Below are positions 15,625 through 23,364 of a stretch of 37,514 bases of DNA, piece by piece. Source of the stretch: Sphingomonadaceae bacterium. GTDB lineage: Bacteria > Pseudomonadota > Alphaproteobacteria > Sphingomonadales > Sphingomonadaceae. Each line of letters begins with the position of its first letter. Within the stretch, counting starts at the first letter, position 1. The stretch lies in the NCBI GenBank assembly GCA_025359685.1, contig JANYEY010000104.1:1-37514 (forward strand), written 5' to 3'. The notes beneath the pieces are model-generated. The model was not told where the DNA came from, did no database searches, and saw only the letters and a list, made by a program, of their open reading frames with translations. The position numbers and the translations under genes are program-made.

Positions 15625-17298
15625 ATGGCCGCCCAGTACGCCTACGTCATGAAAGGCATGACCAAGACTTTCCCCGGCGCGCCCAAGCCGGTGCTGAGCG
15701 ATATCAGCCTGCAATTCTACCAGGGTGCCAAGATCGGCATCGTCGGCCCTAATGGCGTCGGCAAATCGACCTTGATGAAGATCATGGCCGGGATCGACAC
15801 TGATTACACCGGTGAAGCCTGGCCGGGCGAGTACATCACCGTCGGCTACCTCGCGCAGGAGCCCGAGCTGGATAAAACGAAAACAGTGCTTGAGAATGTG
15901 AAGGACGGCGCGCGCGCAACCGCCGATCTGGTCGAGCGGTTCAACGCGATTTCGATGGAGATGGCTGAACCCGACGCCGACTTCGAAAAGCTCGGCGACG
16001 AAATGAGCGAACTACAGGGCAAGATCGACGCGGTCGATGGCTGGACGCTCGACAACCAGCTCGAAATCGCGATGGAAGCGCTGCGTTGCCCGCCCGGCGA
16101 CTGGGCGGTGGACAACCTTTCGGGCGGTGAAAAGCGCCGCATAGCGCTGACCCGGCTGCTGATCCAGAAGCCTGACATCTTGCTGCTCGATGAACCCACC
16201 AACCACCTCGACGCCGAATCGGTCGAATGGCTCGAAAACCACCTGAAGGAATATGCCGGCGCGGTGCTGATGATCACCCACGATCGCTACTTCCTCGACA
16301 ATGTGGTCGGCTGGATCCTCGAACTCGATCGCGGAAAATACTTCCCCTACGAAGGCAACTATTCGACCTACCTCGAAAAGAAGGCCAAGCGGCTTGAACA
16401 GGAGGAGCGCGAGGAGAGCGGCAAATCGAAAGCGCTCAACCGCGAACTCGAATGGATCCGCCAGACCCCGGCCGCCCGCCAGACCAAGAGCAAGGCGCGT
16501 ATCCGCAAGTTCGAGGAGCTGCAGAACGCCCAGGACGGGCGCATTGCTGGCAAGGCCCAGATCGTCATCCAGGTGCCCGAACGGCTCGGCAGCAAGGTGA
16601 TCGAAGCCGAAGGGCTGACCAAGGCTTACGGCGACAAGCTGTTGTTTGAGAACCTCTCATTCATGCTCCCGCCGGGCGGAATCGTCGGGATCATCGGGCC
16701 CAACGGCGCGGGTAAATCGACGCTGTTCCGGATCATCACCGGGCAGGAGACGCCCGACGAAGGCAAGCTTGAAATCGGCTCAACCGTGCATCTGGGCTTC
16801 GTCGACCAGAGCCGCGACGACCTCGATCCCAAGCATAACGTGTGGGAGGAAATCAGTGGCGGCCACGATTTCATGACCGTCAACAAGCAGGAAACCTCAA
16901 CCCGCGCCTACGTCGGCGCGTTCAACTTCAAGGGCGCGGACCAGCAGAAGAACGTCGGCAAGCTCTCGGGCGGTGAACGCAACCGCGTCCACATGGCCAA
17001 GATGCTCAAGCAAGGCGGCAACGTGCTGCTGCTCGATGAACCGACCAACGATCTCGACGTCGAAACGCTGGGCGCGCTGGAAGAAGCAATCGAAAACTTC
17101 GCCGGCTGCGCAGTGGTGATCAGCCACGACCGCTTCTTCCTCGATCGCCTCGCCACGCACATCCTCGCCTTCGAAGGCAATAGTCACGTCGAATGGTTCG
17201 AAGGCAACTTCGCGGCGTATGAAGAGGATAAGCGGCGCAGACTGGGCGATGCGGCGGACCGGCCGACGAGGCTGGCGTACAAGAAGCTGACGCGTTAA
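15625..17298 (+). CDS. ettA: Energy-dependent translational throttle protein EttA (ABC-F ATPase)
   Basis: 557-aa cytosolic ABC-F protein with two fused ATPase domains and no membrane part. In E. coli EttA binds the ribosomal E site and gates the first peptide bond according to ATP/ADP level. Domain 1 has Walker A GPNGVGKS (41-48), signature LSGGEKRR, Walker B LLLDEPTNHLD and switch ITHDRYFLD. Domain 2 has GPNGAGKS (358-365), LSGGERNR, LLLDEPTNDLD and ISHDRFFLD. The arm insertion in domain 1 and the linker rich in Lys/Arg/Glu (KAKRLEQEEREESGKSKALN) match EttA, and the length is standard. The start MAAQYAYVMKGMTKTF follows AGAGG; longer upstream frame is rejected. Confidence 0.95.
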   Translation: MAAQYAYVMKGMTKTFPGAPKPVLSDISLQFYQGAKIGIVGPNGVGKSTLMKIMAGIDTDYTGEAWPGEYITVGYLAQEPELDKTKTVLENVKDGARATADLVERFNAISMEMAEPDADFEKLGDEMSELQGKIDAVDGWTLDNQLEIAMEALRCPPGDWAVDNLSGGEKRRIALTRLLIQKPDILLLDEPTNHLDAESVEWLENHLKEYAGAVLMITHDRYFLDNVVGWILELDRGKYFPYEGNYSTYLEKKAKRLEQEEREESGKSKALNRELEWIRQTPAARQTKSKARIRKFEELQNAQDGRIAGKAQIVIQVPERLGSKVIEAEGLTKAYGDKLLFENLSFMLPPGGIVGIIGPNGAGKSTLFRIITGQETPDEGKLEIGSTVHLGFVDQSRDDLDPKHNVWEEISGGHDFMTVNKQETSTRAYVGAFNFKGADQQKNVGKLSGGERNRVHMAKMLKQGGNVLLLDEPTNDLDVETLGALEEAIENFAGCAVVISHDRFFLDRLATHILAFEGNSHVEWFEGNFAAYEEDKRRRLGDAADRPTRLAYKKLTR

Positions 17299-17422
17299 GT
17301 TTCAACGCCGCCAACCTGAACGCAAAGCTTACCAAACCATTCACCCTGCCGACAGCGCGACTCGCCTATCTCAACTCCATGGTCGCCGGCGATGGTCTGG
17401 CGCGTTGGATGGAGTAACGGCA

Positions 17423-18445
17423 ATGGCCGTAAGCAAGAACAAGCAGGCACGCCGTCTGGCCGGTCTCGCACTGGCAATTTCGGCGGTGGCAATCCCGGGC
17501 GCTGCCTTGGCCGATCCCGAGAACGGCGATCGCGGCGGCTGGCATCAGCGCAGCAATGAAGGCGGCCGCGAGGCGCGCCAGCAGGACCGCGGCAATGGCG
17601 GTGGGCGCGACCAGCAGGTCCAGCAGGCCCAGCCGCAACAGGTTCGTCAGGCCCCGGCCCCGCAGGCTGCTCCGCAGGCGCAAGCCAACTGGCAGGGGCG
17701 TGCCGACCGCGGCGACCGCGGCTCACGCGGCAACTGGAATGGCGGCAATGCCGCGCCGCAAGCCGTGCCCGCCCCGCAGCCGGCCCAGCAGAGCTGGAAC
17801 GGTGGTAACCGCCAAGACCGCAACTGGAACAGTGGCAACGCCGCACCGCAGCCGGCCCAGCAGGGCTGGAACGGCGGCAATCGCCAGCAGCCCGAACCGG
17901 CCCGCACCTCAAACGGTGACCGCAGCCGCGAACAGCAGCCGCGCAACTGGACCGATGCTGGCCGCCAGGACCGTGACGGCGATCGCCGCCAGCGTGATGG
18001 CAACTGGAACCGTGCCCGCAACGTTGGTGGTTACGTCCAGGGCGGCACTTACTATGGCACCAGCCAGGGCGCCAATCGCGACAACCGTGACTGGAACCGG
18101 CGTGACCGCGACCATGACGGTGACCGCGATGGCCAGCGGTGGAACCGGCAGTGGCGCGACAATTCGCACTACAACTGGTTCAGCTACCGCAGCAGCCACC
18201 CGTCGAACTACCGGCTGGGCAACTACTATGCGCCGTACCGGAATTACAACTATCGGCGGCTGAGCATCGGGTTTTACCTCGACTCGCTGTTCTTCAGCCA
18301 GAACTACTGGATCGAGGACACGCAGAACTACCGCCTGCCCGACGTCTATGGCCCCTATCGCTGGGTCCGCTATTACGACGACGCGGTGCTGGTGGATATC
18401 TACACCGGCGAAGTGGTCGACGTGATCAACAACTTCTTCTGGTAA
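17423..18445 (+). CDS. Exported RcnB-like protein with Q/N/G/W-rich repeat region
   Basis: 340-aa protein with a signal peptide ending ALA (residue 30), a long low-complexity middle rich in Gln, Asn, Gly, Arg and Trp (about 31-230), and a C-terminal RcnB-type domain (about 265-340: YYAPYRNYNYRRLSIGFYLD, LPDVYGPYRWVRYYDDAVLV). E. coli RcnB is a small periplasmic protein affecting nickel/cobalt homeostasis, but the domain is widespread and metal binding is not evident here, as Cys and clustered His are absent. The ATG at 17423 follows GGAG; a TTG six codons upstream is the alternative. A terminator follows the gene. Aromatic and charged content suggests a disordered, possibly surface-interacting linker. 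Confidence 0.8.
   Translation: MAVSKNKQARRLAGLALAISAVAIPGAALADPENGDRGGWHQRSNEGGREARQQDRGNGGGRDQQVQQAQPQQVRQAPAPQAAPQAQANWQGRADRGDRGSRGNWNGGNAAPQAVPAPQPAQQSWNGGNRQDRNWNSGNAAPQPAQQGWNGGNRQQPEPARTSNGDRSREQQPRNWTDAGRQDRDGDRRQRDGNWNRARNVGGYVQGGTYYGTSQGANRDNRDWNRRDRDHDGDRDGQRWNRQWRDNSHYNWFSYRSSHPSNYRLGNYYAPYRNYNYRRLSIGFYLDSLFFSQNYWIEDTQNYRLPDVYGPYRWVRYYDDAVLVDIYTGEVVDVINNFFW
17774..17888 (+). repeat. 72-bp tandem repeat within the RcnB-like gene
   Basis: The sequence CCGCAGCCGGCCCAGCAG recurs at 17774 and 17846, a 72-base period (24 codons), and is followed each time by a copy encoding (S/G)WNGGNRQ. A third, partial copy (GNWNGGNAAPQ) precedes it. The repeat keeps frame and encodes the Pro/Gln and Trp-Asn-Gly units of the disordered region. 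Confidence 0.75.
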
Positions 18446-18469
18446 GCCCCAGAACGATCGATCAGAACC

Positions 18470-18500
18470 GGGCCGTCGCAGCGATGCGGCGGCCCTTCCC
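18470..18500 (+). terminator. Intrinsic terminator-like hairpin after the RcnB-like gene
   Basis: Arms GGGCCGTCGCA (18470-18480) and TGCGGCGGCCC (18485-18495) pair over 11 bases with one G-T wobble and a GCGA tetraloop, followed by TTCCCTATTT. It lies 25 bases after the stop and ahead of the converging cytochrome gene, so it may end transcripts from both sides. Confidence 0.6.
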
Positions 18501-18510
18501 TATTTGACGC

Positions 18511-19080
18511 CTATTTGAGGAACGGCACCATCCGCCGCAATGTAGCGTCGCGGTCGAGAAACTGGTGTTTGAGCGCGCCGAGAGCGTGGAGCACGAACAG
18601 CGCGACAATCAGGTTGCCGAGGATTGAGTGCATATCTTTGAAGGTGCCGACGGTGCCCTTATCGAAACTGACCGGCAACGCCGGCATGTTGAACAGGCCG
18701 AAAATACTGACCGGCTTGCCTTGGCTGGCCCCGGAAACGAAAGCCCATCCGGTCAGCGGCAGCGCCAGCATCAAGATATAGAACAGCCACTGCGTAACCC
18801 GGGCGAGCGCCGCCTCCCACGCCTTGAGCGTTTCAACCATTGGCGGCGGCTTGTGTAGCAGGCGCCAGGCAATCCGCGCCAGAGTGAGCACCAGGATGGT
18901 GATGCCAAACGCCTTGTGCAGCGCCATGATCGCGGCTCGATCCGGCTTGGGCATGTCTTCAGACAGCCAGGCGCCCAAGACGTTGCCGATGATCAGCAGC
19001 GCAATCAGCCAGTGAAGAATGATGGCCCCGCGCGAATAGCGCGCGGCAGAAGCGTCAATTAGCGGGTCGATGGTTTGCAT
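18511..19080 (-). CDS. Cytochrome b561-type di-heme membrane protein
   Basis: 189-aa four-helix protein of the bacterial b561 (CybB) family, which moves electrons within the inner membrane. The four helices start near residues 17, 50, 90 and 145. Candidate heme-ligand histidines are in ILHWLIALL, ALHKAFGI, DMHSILGN and VLHALGALKHQ, one per expected position. The family's RIAWRL segment follows helix 2. The start MQTIDPLID is chosen; an in-frame codon six residues earlier lacks support. The gene stands alone between a converging RcnB-like gene and a divergent oxygenase. The electron donor is not apparent. Confidence 0.88.
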   Translation of the reverse strand: MQTIDPLIDASAARYSRGAIILHWLIALLIIGNVLGAWLSEDMPKPDRAAIMALHKAFGITILVLTLARIAWRLLHKPPPMVETLKAWEAALARVTQWLFYILMLALPLTGWAFVSGASQGKPVSIFGLFNMPALPVSFDKGTVGTFKDMHSILGNLIVALFVLHALGALKHQFLDRDATLRRMVPFLK

Positions 19081-19184
19081 GGCACAAGGCTGGCGCAAAG
19101 TGGCATTGCGGGCAAGCGCGAACTTGGCCGATCATGACAAGCTTCTCACTTGCCCTCGACGGCCAATCTTTTAGAGCCGGTGGC

Positions 19185-19859
19185 ATGAGCAACTATGTCA
19201 CCGCCCCCAACCCCGACAAGGTTTCATTGCTTCGAACCGGCGCACACGTCCGCCGCCGGCTCGACGCCAACCCGCTGGCGCAGCGGGTCGAAACCGACGC
19301 CGCCGAAATCTGGACCGTGCCCGATTTCATGGGCGCCGATGAATGCGCCGATCTGGTCGCGATGATCGACCGCACGTGCCAGCCGTCCGTGGTGTTCGAT
19401 CACGGTTATGCCGAGGTTTGGCGGACCAGCCATTCGGGCAACGTTGACCGCGACAATCCCTTTGTCCACATGCTCGAAAGCCGGATCGACGCGCTGCTCG
19501 GCATTCCGCACGCTTACGGCGAAACCATGCAGGGCCAGCGCTATCAGGTCGGCCAGGAATTCAAATACCACCTCGACCTGTTCTGGACCAAGGCGGACTA
19601 CTGGAAGAAGGAATCGAAGCAAGGCGGGCAGCGTTCGATCACCGCGATGTGCTTCCTCAACGACGTCGATGCGGGCGGCGATACCGCCTTCACCGAGCTT
19701 GGCATCTCGGTCCCGCCCGAACGCGGCAAGTTGTTGGTCTGGAATAATCATACGCCGACCGGTCAGCCCAACGAAAAGACCATGCACGCTGGTACGCCGG
19801 TGATCGAAGGGACCAAATACATCATCACCAAATGGTATCGTACGCGCAAGTGGGGCTGA
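19185..19859 (+). CDS. 2-oxoglutarate/Fe(II) oxygenase, prolyl 4-hydroxylase type
   Basis: 224-aa double-stranded beta-helix oxygenase of the prolyl-hydroxylase alpha-subunit family. The iron ligands should be His129 and Asp131 (KYHLDLFW) and His201 (MHAGTPV), and Lys211 (GTKYIITKW) should hold 2-oxoglutarate. The WRTSHSGN and YQVGQEFKYH segments and FLNDVDAGGDTAF match the family. The start at 19185 gives the usual length; an ATG at 19134 in the same frame would add 17 residues. No signal peptide is seen, so the target is cytosolic, or the product acts on a small molecule; no substrate is obvious nearby. The start of the next gene lies 11 bases downstream. Confidence 0.85.
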   Translation: MSNYVTAPNPDKVSLLRTGAHVRRRLDANPLAQRVETDAAEIWTVPDFMGADECADLVAMIDRTCQPSVVFDHGYAEVWRTSHSGNVDRDNPFVHMLESRIDALLGIPHAYGETMQGQRYQVGQEFKYHLDLFWTKADYWKKESKQGGQRSITAMCFLNDVDAGGDTAFTELGISVPPERGKLLVWNNHTPTGQPNEKTMHAGTPVIEGTKYIITKWYRTRKWG

Positions 19860-19870
19860 TCGTTGGGCCA

Positions 19871-21670
19871 ATGCTGACCCGCCGGCGCTTTGCTGCGGGC
19901 GCGCTCGCTACTGCCGGAATGGCAGCTTTTCCATCACGCGGCGCGGGGGTGCAAACCCCCGAGGACGCACGGCTGATGCAGCTGTTCCGCACCGTGGCCA
20001 AGGCGGAGGACGCGCTCGATCCGCTCGGCATGATCTACCGCGGCGGCACACCCAATGTGGCCGCGTTCCGCCTACTCTATACCCCGGCGCAGGACCGGGC
20101 GCAGCGCGTGGTGAACCGCCAGTCGCTCGCCGCACTGGCCAGGATCGACCGGCGCAAGCTCAGCGCCGAACGGCAGATTTCCTACGATGTGTTCTTGGCC
20201 GACAAGAAGGAGGATGCCGGCTGGCAGAGACCCGAGGTCGAGGCACTGACCGCAGTGCGGCCGTTCAACCATTTCGGCGGGATGCACATCGAATTCCCCT
20301 CGCTGGTCGCCAAGGAAGGCGCGCTGCCCTACACCAGCGAGGCTGAATATGCGCGCAACCTCGAGCTGATTGTGGCCTTCCCGCAAGTGCTCGACAATGC
20401 AATCGCGCGGTTCCGGCAAGGGCTAGACACGGGCGTGGTCGAATCCAGGCTGACCGTGACCAACATGATTGCGCAGCTCGATGCGCTGCTGGCGCAGCCG
20501 GTTGACCAGTCACCATTCACTTCGGCGGTGCGTGATTTTGCAGTCGGCGTGCCGGAAGCCAGGCGCGCGGTGATTGCCGCAAGCTACACCAGCGCAGTCA
20601 CGGGCCAGGTTTACCCGTCCTATCGCCGCTTGCGCGATTTCCTCGCCAAGGACTACCTACCCGCCGCGCGCGAACAGGTCGGAATTTCGGCCATGAAGGG
20701 CGGCGCGGGGCTCTACAAGCTGCAGATCGCGCAGCACACCACGCTGCGGCTTGAACCCGATGCGGTGCACCAGCTGGGTCTTGGCGAGGTGGCGCGAATC
20801 CAGCGCGACATGGCCAGTGTCGCCCGCGAGTTGGGCTATACCGGCGAACTGCGCGGGTTCTTCGATTATCTGCGCACCGATCCGCGGTTCCATCCCAAGA
20901 CCCGCGAAGAGCTCGCTCAGGGCTTCGCCAAGGTTGCCCGCGCGGTTGAGCAGCAAGGGCCGAAATATTTCAACCGCATGCCGCGCAGCAAGCTGGTGAT
21001 CCAGCCCTACCCGGCGTTCCGTGAGAAGTACGAGGCCGGAGGAAGCTACAATCAGGGCTCGCCCGACGGCACCCGGCCCGGGGTGTTCTTCTACAACACC
21101 TATGACCTGCCCAGCCGCTTCCTGACCGGGATCACCACGCTGTTCCTGCATGAAGGCGCGCCGGGGCATCACTTCCAGATCAGTCTCGCCCAGGAAGACA
21201 CCTCGCTGCCCGATTTCCAGCGGTTCGGCGGCAACAATGCCTATGTCGAAGGCTGGGCGCTCTATGCCGAAACGCTGGGCTACGACATGGGGTTTTATCA
21301 TGATCCGATGCAGCACTGGGGCACGCTTGACGACGAAATGCTGCGCGCGATGCGGTTGGTGGTGGACACTGGATTGCACTCGAAGAACTGGGGCCGCGAT
21401 CAGGCGATCGACTACATGCTCGCCAATTCGGGGATGGGCCGCAGCGATGCGACCGCCGAGGTTGAACGCTACATTGCGTGGCCGGGGCAAGCTTTGGGCT
21501 ACAAGATCGGTGCGCTGACCATCCAGCGGCTGCGCAAGAAGGCCGAAGGCGAGCTTGGCGCGCGGTTCGACATCCGCGGGTTCCATGACCAGGTGCTGGG
21601 ATCAGGCGCGCTGCCGATGCCGATCCTCGAGGCGAAACTCGGCCGGTGGATCGCCGCTCAGCAGGCGTGA
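19871..21670 (+). CDS. Tat-exported DUF885 metallopeptidase-like protein
   Basis: 599-aa DUF885 protein. The N-terminus MLTRRRFAAGALATAGMAAF is a typical twin-arginine signal, so a folded metal-containing enzyme is likely exported. The HEGAPGHH motif (residues 427-434) matches the family's HExxxHH-type zinc site, and NNAYVEGWALYAE about 30 residues later supplies the further Glu. ANSGMGRSDATAEVERYIAWPGQALGYKIG is the conserved C-terminal region. DUF885 proteins are related to carboxypeptidase-type zinc peptidases; the substrate is unknown. The ATG at 19871 is preferred because it begins the Tat signal; an ATG 13 codons upstream lies within the oxygenase. It overlaps the next gene by GTGA. Confidence 0.88.
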   Translation: MLTRRRFAAGALATAGMAAFPSRGAGVQTPEDARLMQLFRTVAKAEDALDPLGMIYRGGTPNVAAFRLLYTPAQDRAQRVVNRQSLAALARIDRRKLSAERQISYDVFLADKKEDAGWQRPEVEALTAVRPFNHFGGMHIEFPSLVAKEGALPYTSEAEYARNLELIVAFPQVLDNAIARFRQGLDTGVVESRLTVTNMIAQLDALLAQPVDQSPFTSAVRDFAVGVPEARRAVIAASYTSAVTGQVYPSYRRLRDFLAKDYLPAAREQVGISAMKGGAGLYKLQIAQHTTLRLEPDAVHQLGLGEVARIQRDMASVARELGYTGELRGFFDYLRTDPRFHPKTREELAQGFAKVARAVEQQGPKYFNRMPRSKLVIQPYPAFREKYEAGGSYNQGSPDGTRPGVFFYNTYDLPSRFLTGITTLFLHEGAPGHHFQISLAQEDTSLPDFQRFGGNNAYVEGWALYAETLGYDMGFYHDPMQHWGTLDDEMLRAMRLVVDTGLHSKNWGRDQAIDYMLANSGMGRSDATAEVERYIAWPGQALGYKIGALTIQRLRKKAEGELGARFDIRGFHDQVLGSGALPMPILEAKLGRWIAAQQA

Positions 21671-22536
21671 CCGGGCCCGACCGGCACTTCGCCTGCACCC
21701 AGTGCGGCGCGTGCTGCAACCGCGCGCCCGAGCTTGAACTGGGCGAGGCGGCGGATTTTGCCGAGACCTTCGTGCTGCGGCTGATGCTGCGGATCTACAG
21801 CTTGCCGCGCGCGCTGGGCGATTTCACCTCCGACTTGCCGCGAGAAGAAGCCAGCGCCGAATTTTACGAGAGCAAGCGCCTGCTCGGCCAGTTTGCCGCT
21901 ACATCATGGCCGGTCAAGGTGCAGCGCGGCACCAAGGCCGTCGAATATATCCAGTACCTAAGCCTGTCAGTCTTGCCGCTCGACCTAGGGACCGGGTCGT
22001 GCCCCGCACTGTCATTGACGAACTGCAGCATCTACGAAGCGCGACCGCTGTCGTGCCGTTCGGTCCCGCTGCACTATTCGCGGCCTGAGGCTGCGGCCAC
22101 GCGCGATCTCGACCGGTTCACCGCTACGCCGACATTCGCCTGCAATACCGGGCTGGACGCGCCGCTGGTGATCAGTTCGCAGCGCGTAGTCGAGCCTGCA
22201 ATGCTCGCCGCTCGCGCCGCTGCGGCGACGCAAGCTCAGGCCGATCAGGGCTGGAAAGCGGGGATCGTCAAGGCGATGAAAGCCGGCCAGCATGGTCTGC
22301 CAAAGCCGCGCGAGGTCGAAGCACAGGCTGCGCAGGGCGCGCTGACTGCTTCGATGCTCGGCGCCTGGCACATTGCTGAGGCAGCGGGGCTGATCGAGCC
22401 GGGATCGGTGCAGTCTTTCCTGTCAGCCCAGGCCTGCCTGATCGAGCGCGAGCTGGAGCGGCCCACACTCGGCCGCGACGCAGCGCAGACCTTGCGCGAG
22501 ATGCACCGCAAATATCAGGCTGCACTGGCGATCTGA
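21667..22536 (+). CDS. YkgJ-family cysteine-cluster protein
   Basis: 289-aa protein starting with GTG inside the DUF885 stop. Near the N-terminus CTQCGACC supplies Cys10, 13, 16 and 17. CPALSLTNCSIYEARPLSCRSVPL (here split: CPALSLTNCSIYE, then RPLSCRSVP) adds more cysteines, and a further Cys lies in TFACNTG. This is the CxxCGxCC pattern of the YkgJ/UPF0153 family, thought to bind zinc or an iron-sulfur cluster. The C-terminal 120 residues are helical and Ala/Glu-rich and go beyond the minimal YkgJ domain. Function is unknown. Coupling to an exported peptidase may hint at a role in its metal loading or maturation, which is speculative. Confidence 0.8.
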   Translation: MTGPDRHFACTQCGACCNRAPELELGEAADFAETFVLRLMLRIYSLPRALGDFTSDLPREEASAEFYESKRLLGQFAATSWPVKVQRGTKAVEYIQYLSLSVLPLDLGTGSCPALSLTNCSIYEARPLSCRSVPLHYSRPEAAATRDLDRFTATPTFACNTGLDAPLVISSQRVVEPAMLAARAAAATQAQADQGWKAGIVKAMKAGQHGLPKPREVEAQAAQGALTASMLGAWHIAEAAGLIEPGSVQSFLSAQACLIERELERPTLGRDAAQTLREMHRKYQAALAI

Positions 22537-22596
22537 GCCACTGCGTGGTACTATTGGTCCGGTCGCTTGTCTCCATTGCTTGGGGAGTTATCTGCC

Positions 22597-23364
22597 ATGA
22601 AGCTGCGCAATAGCCTGCTCGCCCTGTCGTTGATCACCTTCGTTGCCCCCGCCCCGGCCCAGCCCAGACCGGTCTGCCCGCCTGCTTCCAGTGATCAGTT
22701 GACGATGCGCTGGTACGAAACCGAGGGTGAGTGGTGGGGCAATTGGGAACCGGTCGCGCCGCCCACCACCGGTGCCGACGGATCGCGCATAGCGACTTAT
22801 CGCGCGGTGCTGCACAAGAACAACGAACAGGTCCAATCCAACCTCACTATCACGGTGACCGGCACTCACGTCGATATCCAGCGGACCGACACGCCCAATA
22901 TGCGCAACACCTGCCATTATCGCGGCACAATCCTCGCCACCGGCCGCGCCCAAGGAATGTACACTTGCAGCTTCCATCCCAAGCTGCTGACCTGGCACGC
23001 GAAAATCGGCGACGCTCCCTCACCCTATTGCGCCGATAACGATCCGCGGCTCGGCGTGGTCTGGCATGAACGTGAGGGCGACTGGACCGGCGAATGGTCG
23101 CCGACCGGTATCGCGGGCCAATTTTCCGGCCACTTCCGCAAAGGCCGCGAGATCAATGATGCGCCGTTAGCCATTACGATTGGCGAAAACGGGATCAACC
23201 ATGCGCGCAACTGGGTTACGGTGCGCCGCAGCGATGCGCGCGGGACCTGTACTTACGAAGGTTTCCTCGATGCGGGCGGCTGGAACGTCAACGGCCGCTA
23301 TGAGTGCAGCTGGGGCGGCGGCAATCTGCCGTGGAGCGCAACCCTAGGCGCAGGGCATCCCTAG
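22597..23364 (+). CDS. Secreted protein of two tandem copies of one domain
   Basis: 255-aa protein with a signal peptide (LRNSLLALSLITFVAPAPAQ) and a good GGGGAG ribosome site. The mature part is two copies of about 100 residues: copy 1 at about 37-139 and copy 2 at about 153-252. They share RWYETEGEWWGNWEP versus VWHEREGDWTGEWSP at the start and TCHYRG...GMYTCS...TWHAKIG versus TCTYEG...GRYECS...PWSATLG at the end. Each has two cysteines in the same place (TC.Y and Y.CS), likely a disulfide. Alternating hydrophobic residues suggest beta strands, perhaps a small barrel. I do not recognise the family. Its stop shares the palindrome CTAG with the converging lysK stop. Confidence 0.78.
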   Translation: MKLRNSLLALSLITFVAPAPAQPRPVCPPASSDQLTMRWYETEGEWWGNWEPVAPPTTGADGSRIATYRAVLHKNNEQVQSNLTITVTGTHVDIQRTDTPNMRNTCHYRGTILATGRAQGMYTCSFHPKLLTWHAKIGDAPSPYCADNDPRLGVVWHEREGDWTGEWSPTGIAGQFSGHFRKGREINDAPLAITIGENGINHARNWVTVRRSDARGTCTYEGFLDAGGWNVNGRYECSWGGGNLPWSATLGAGHP

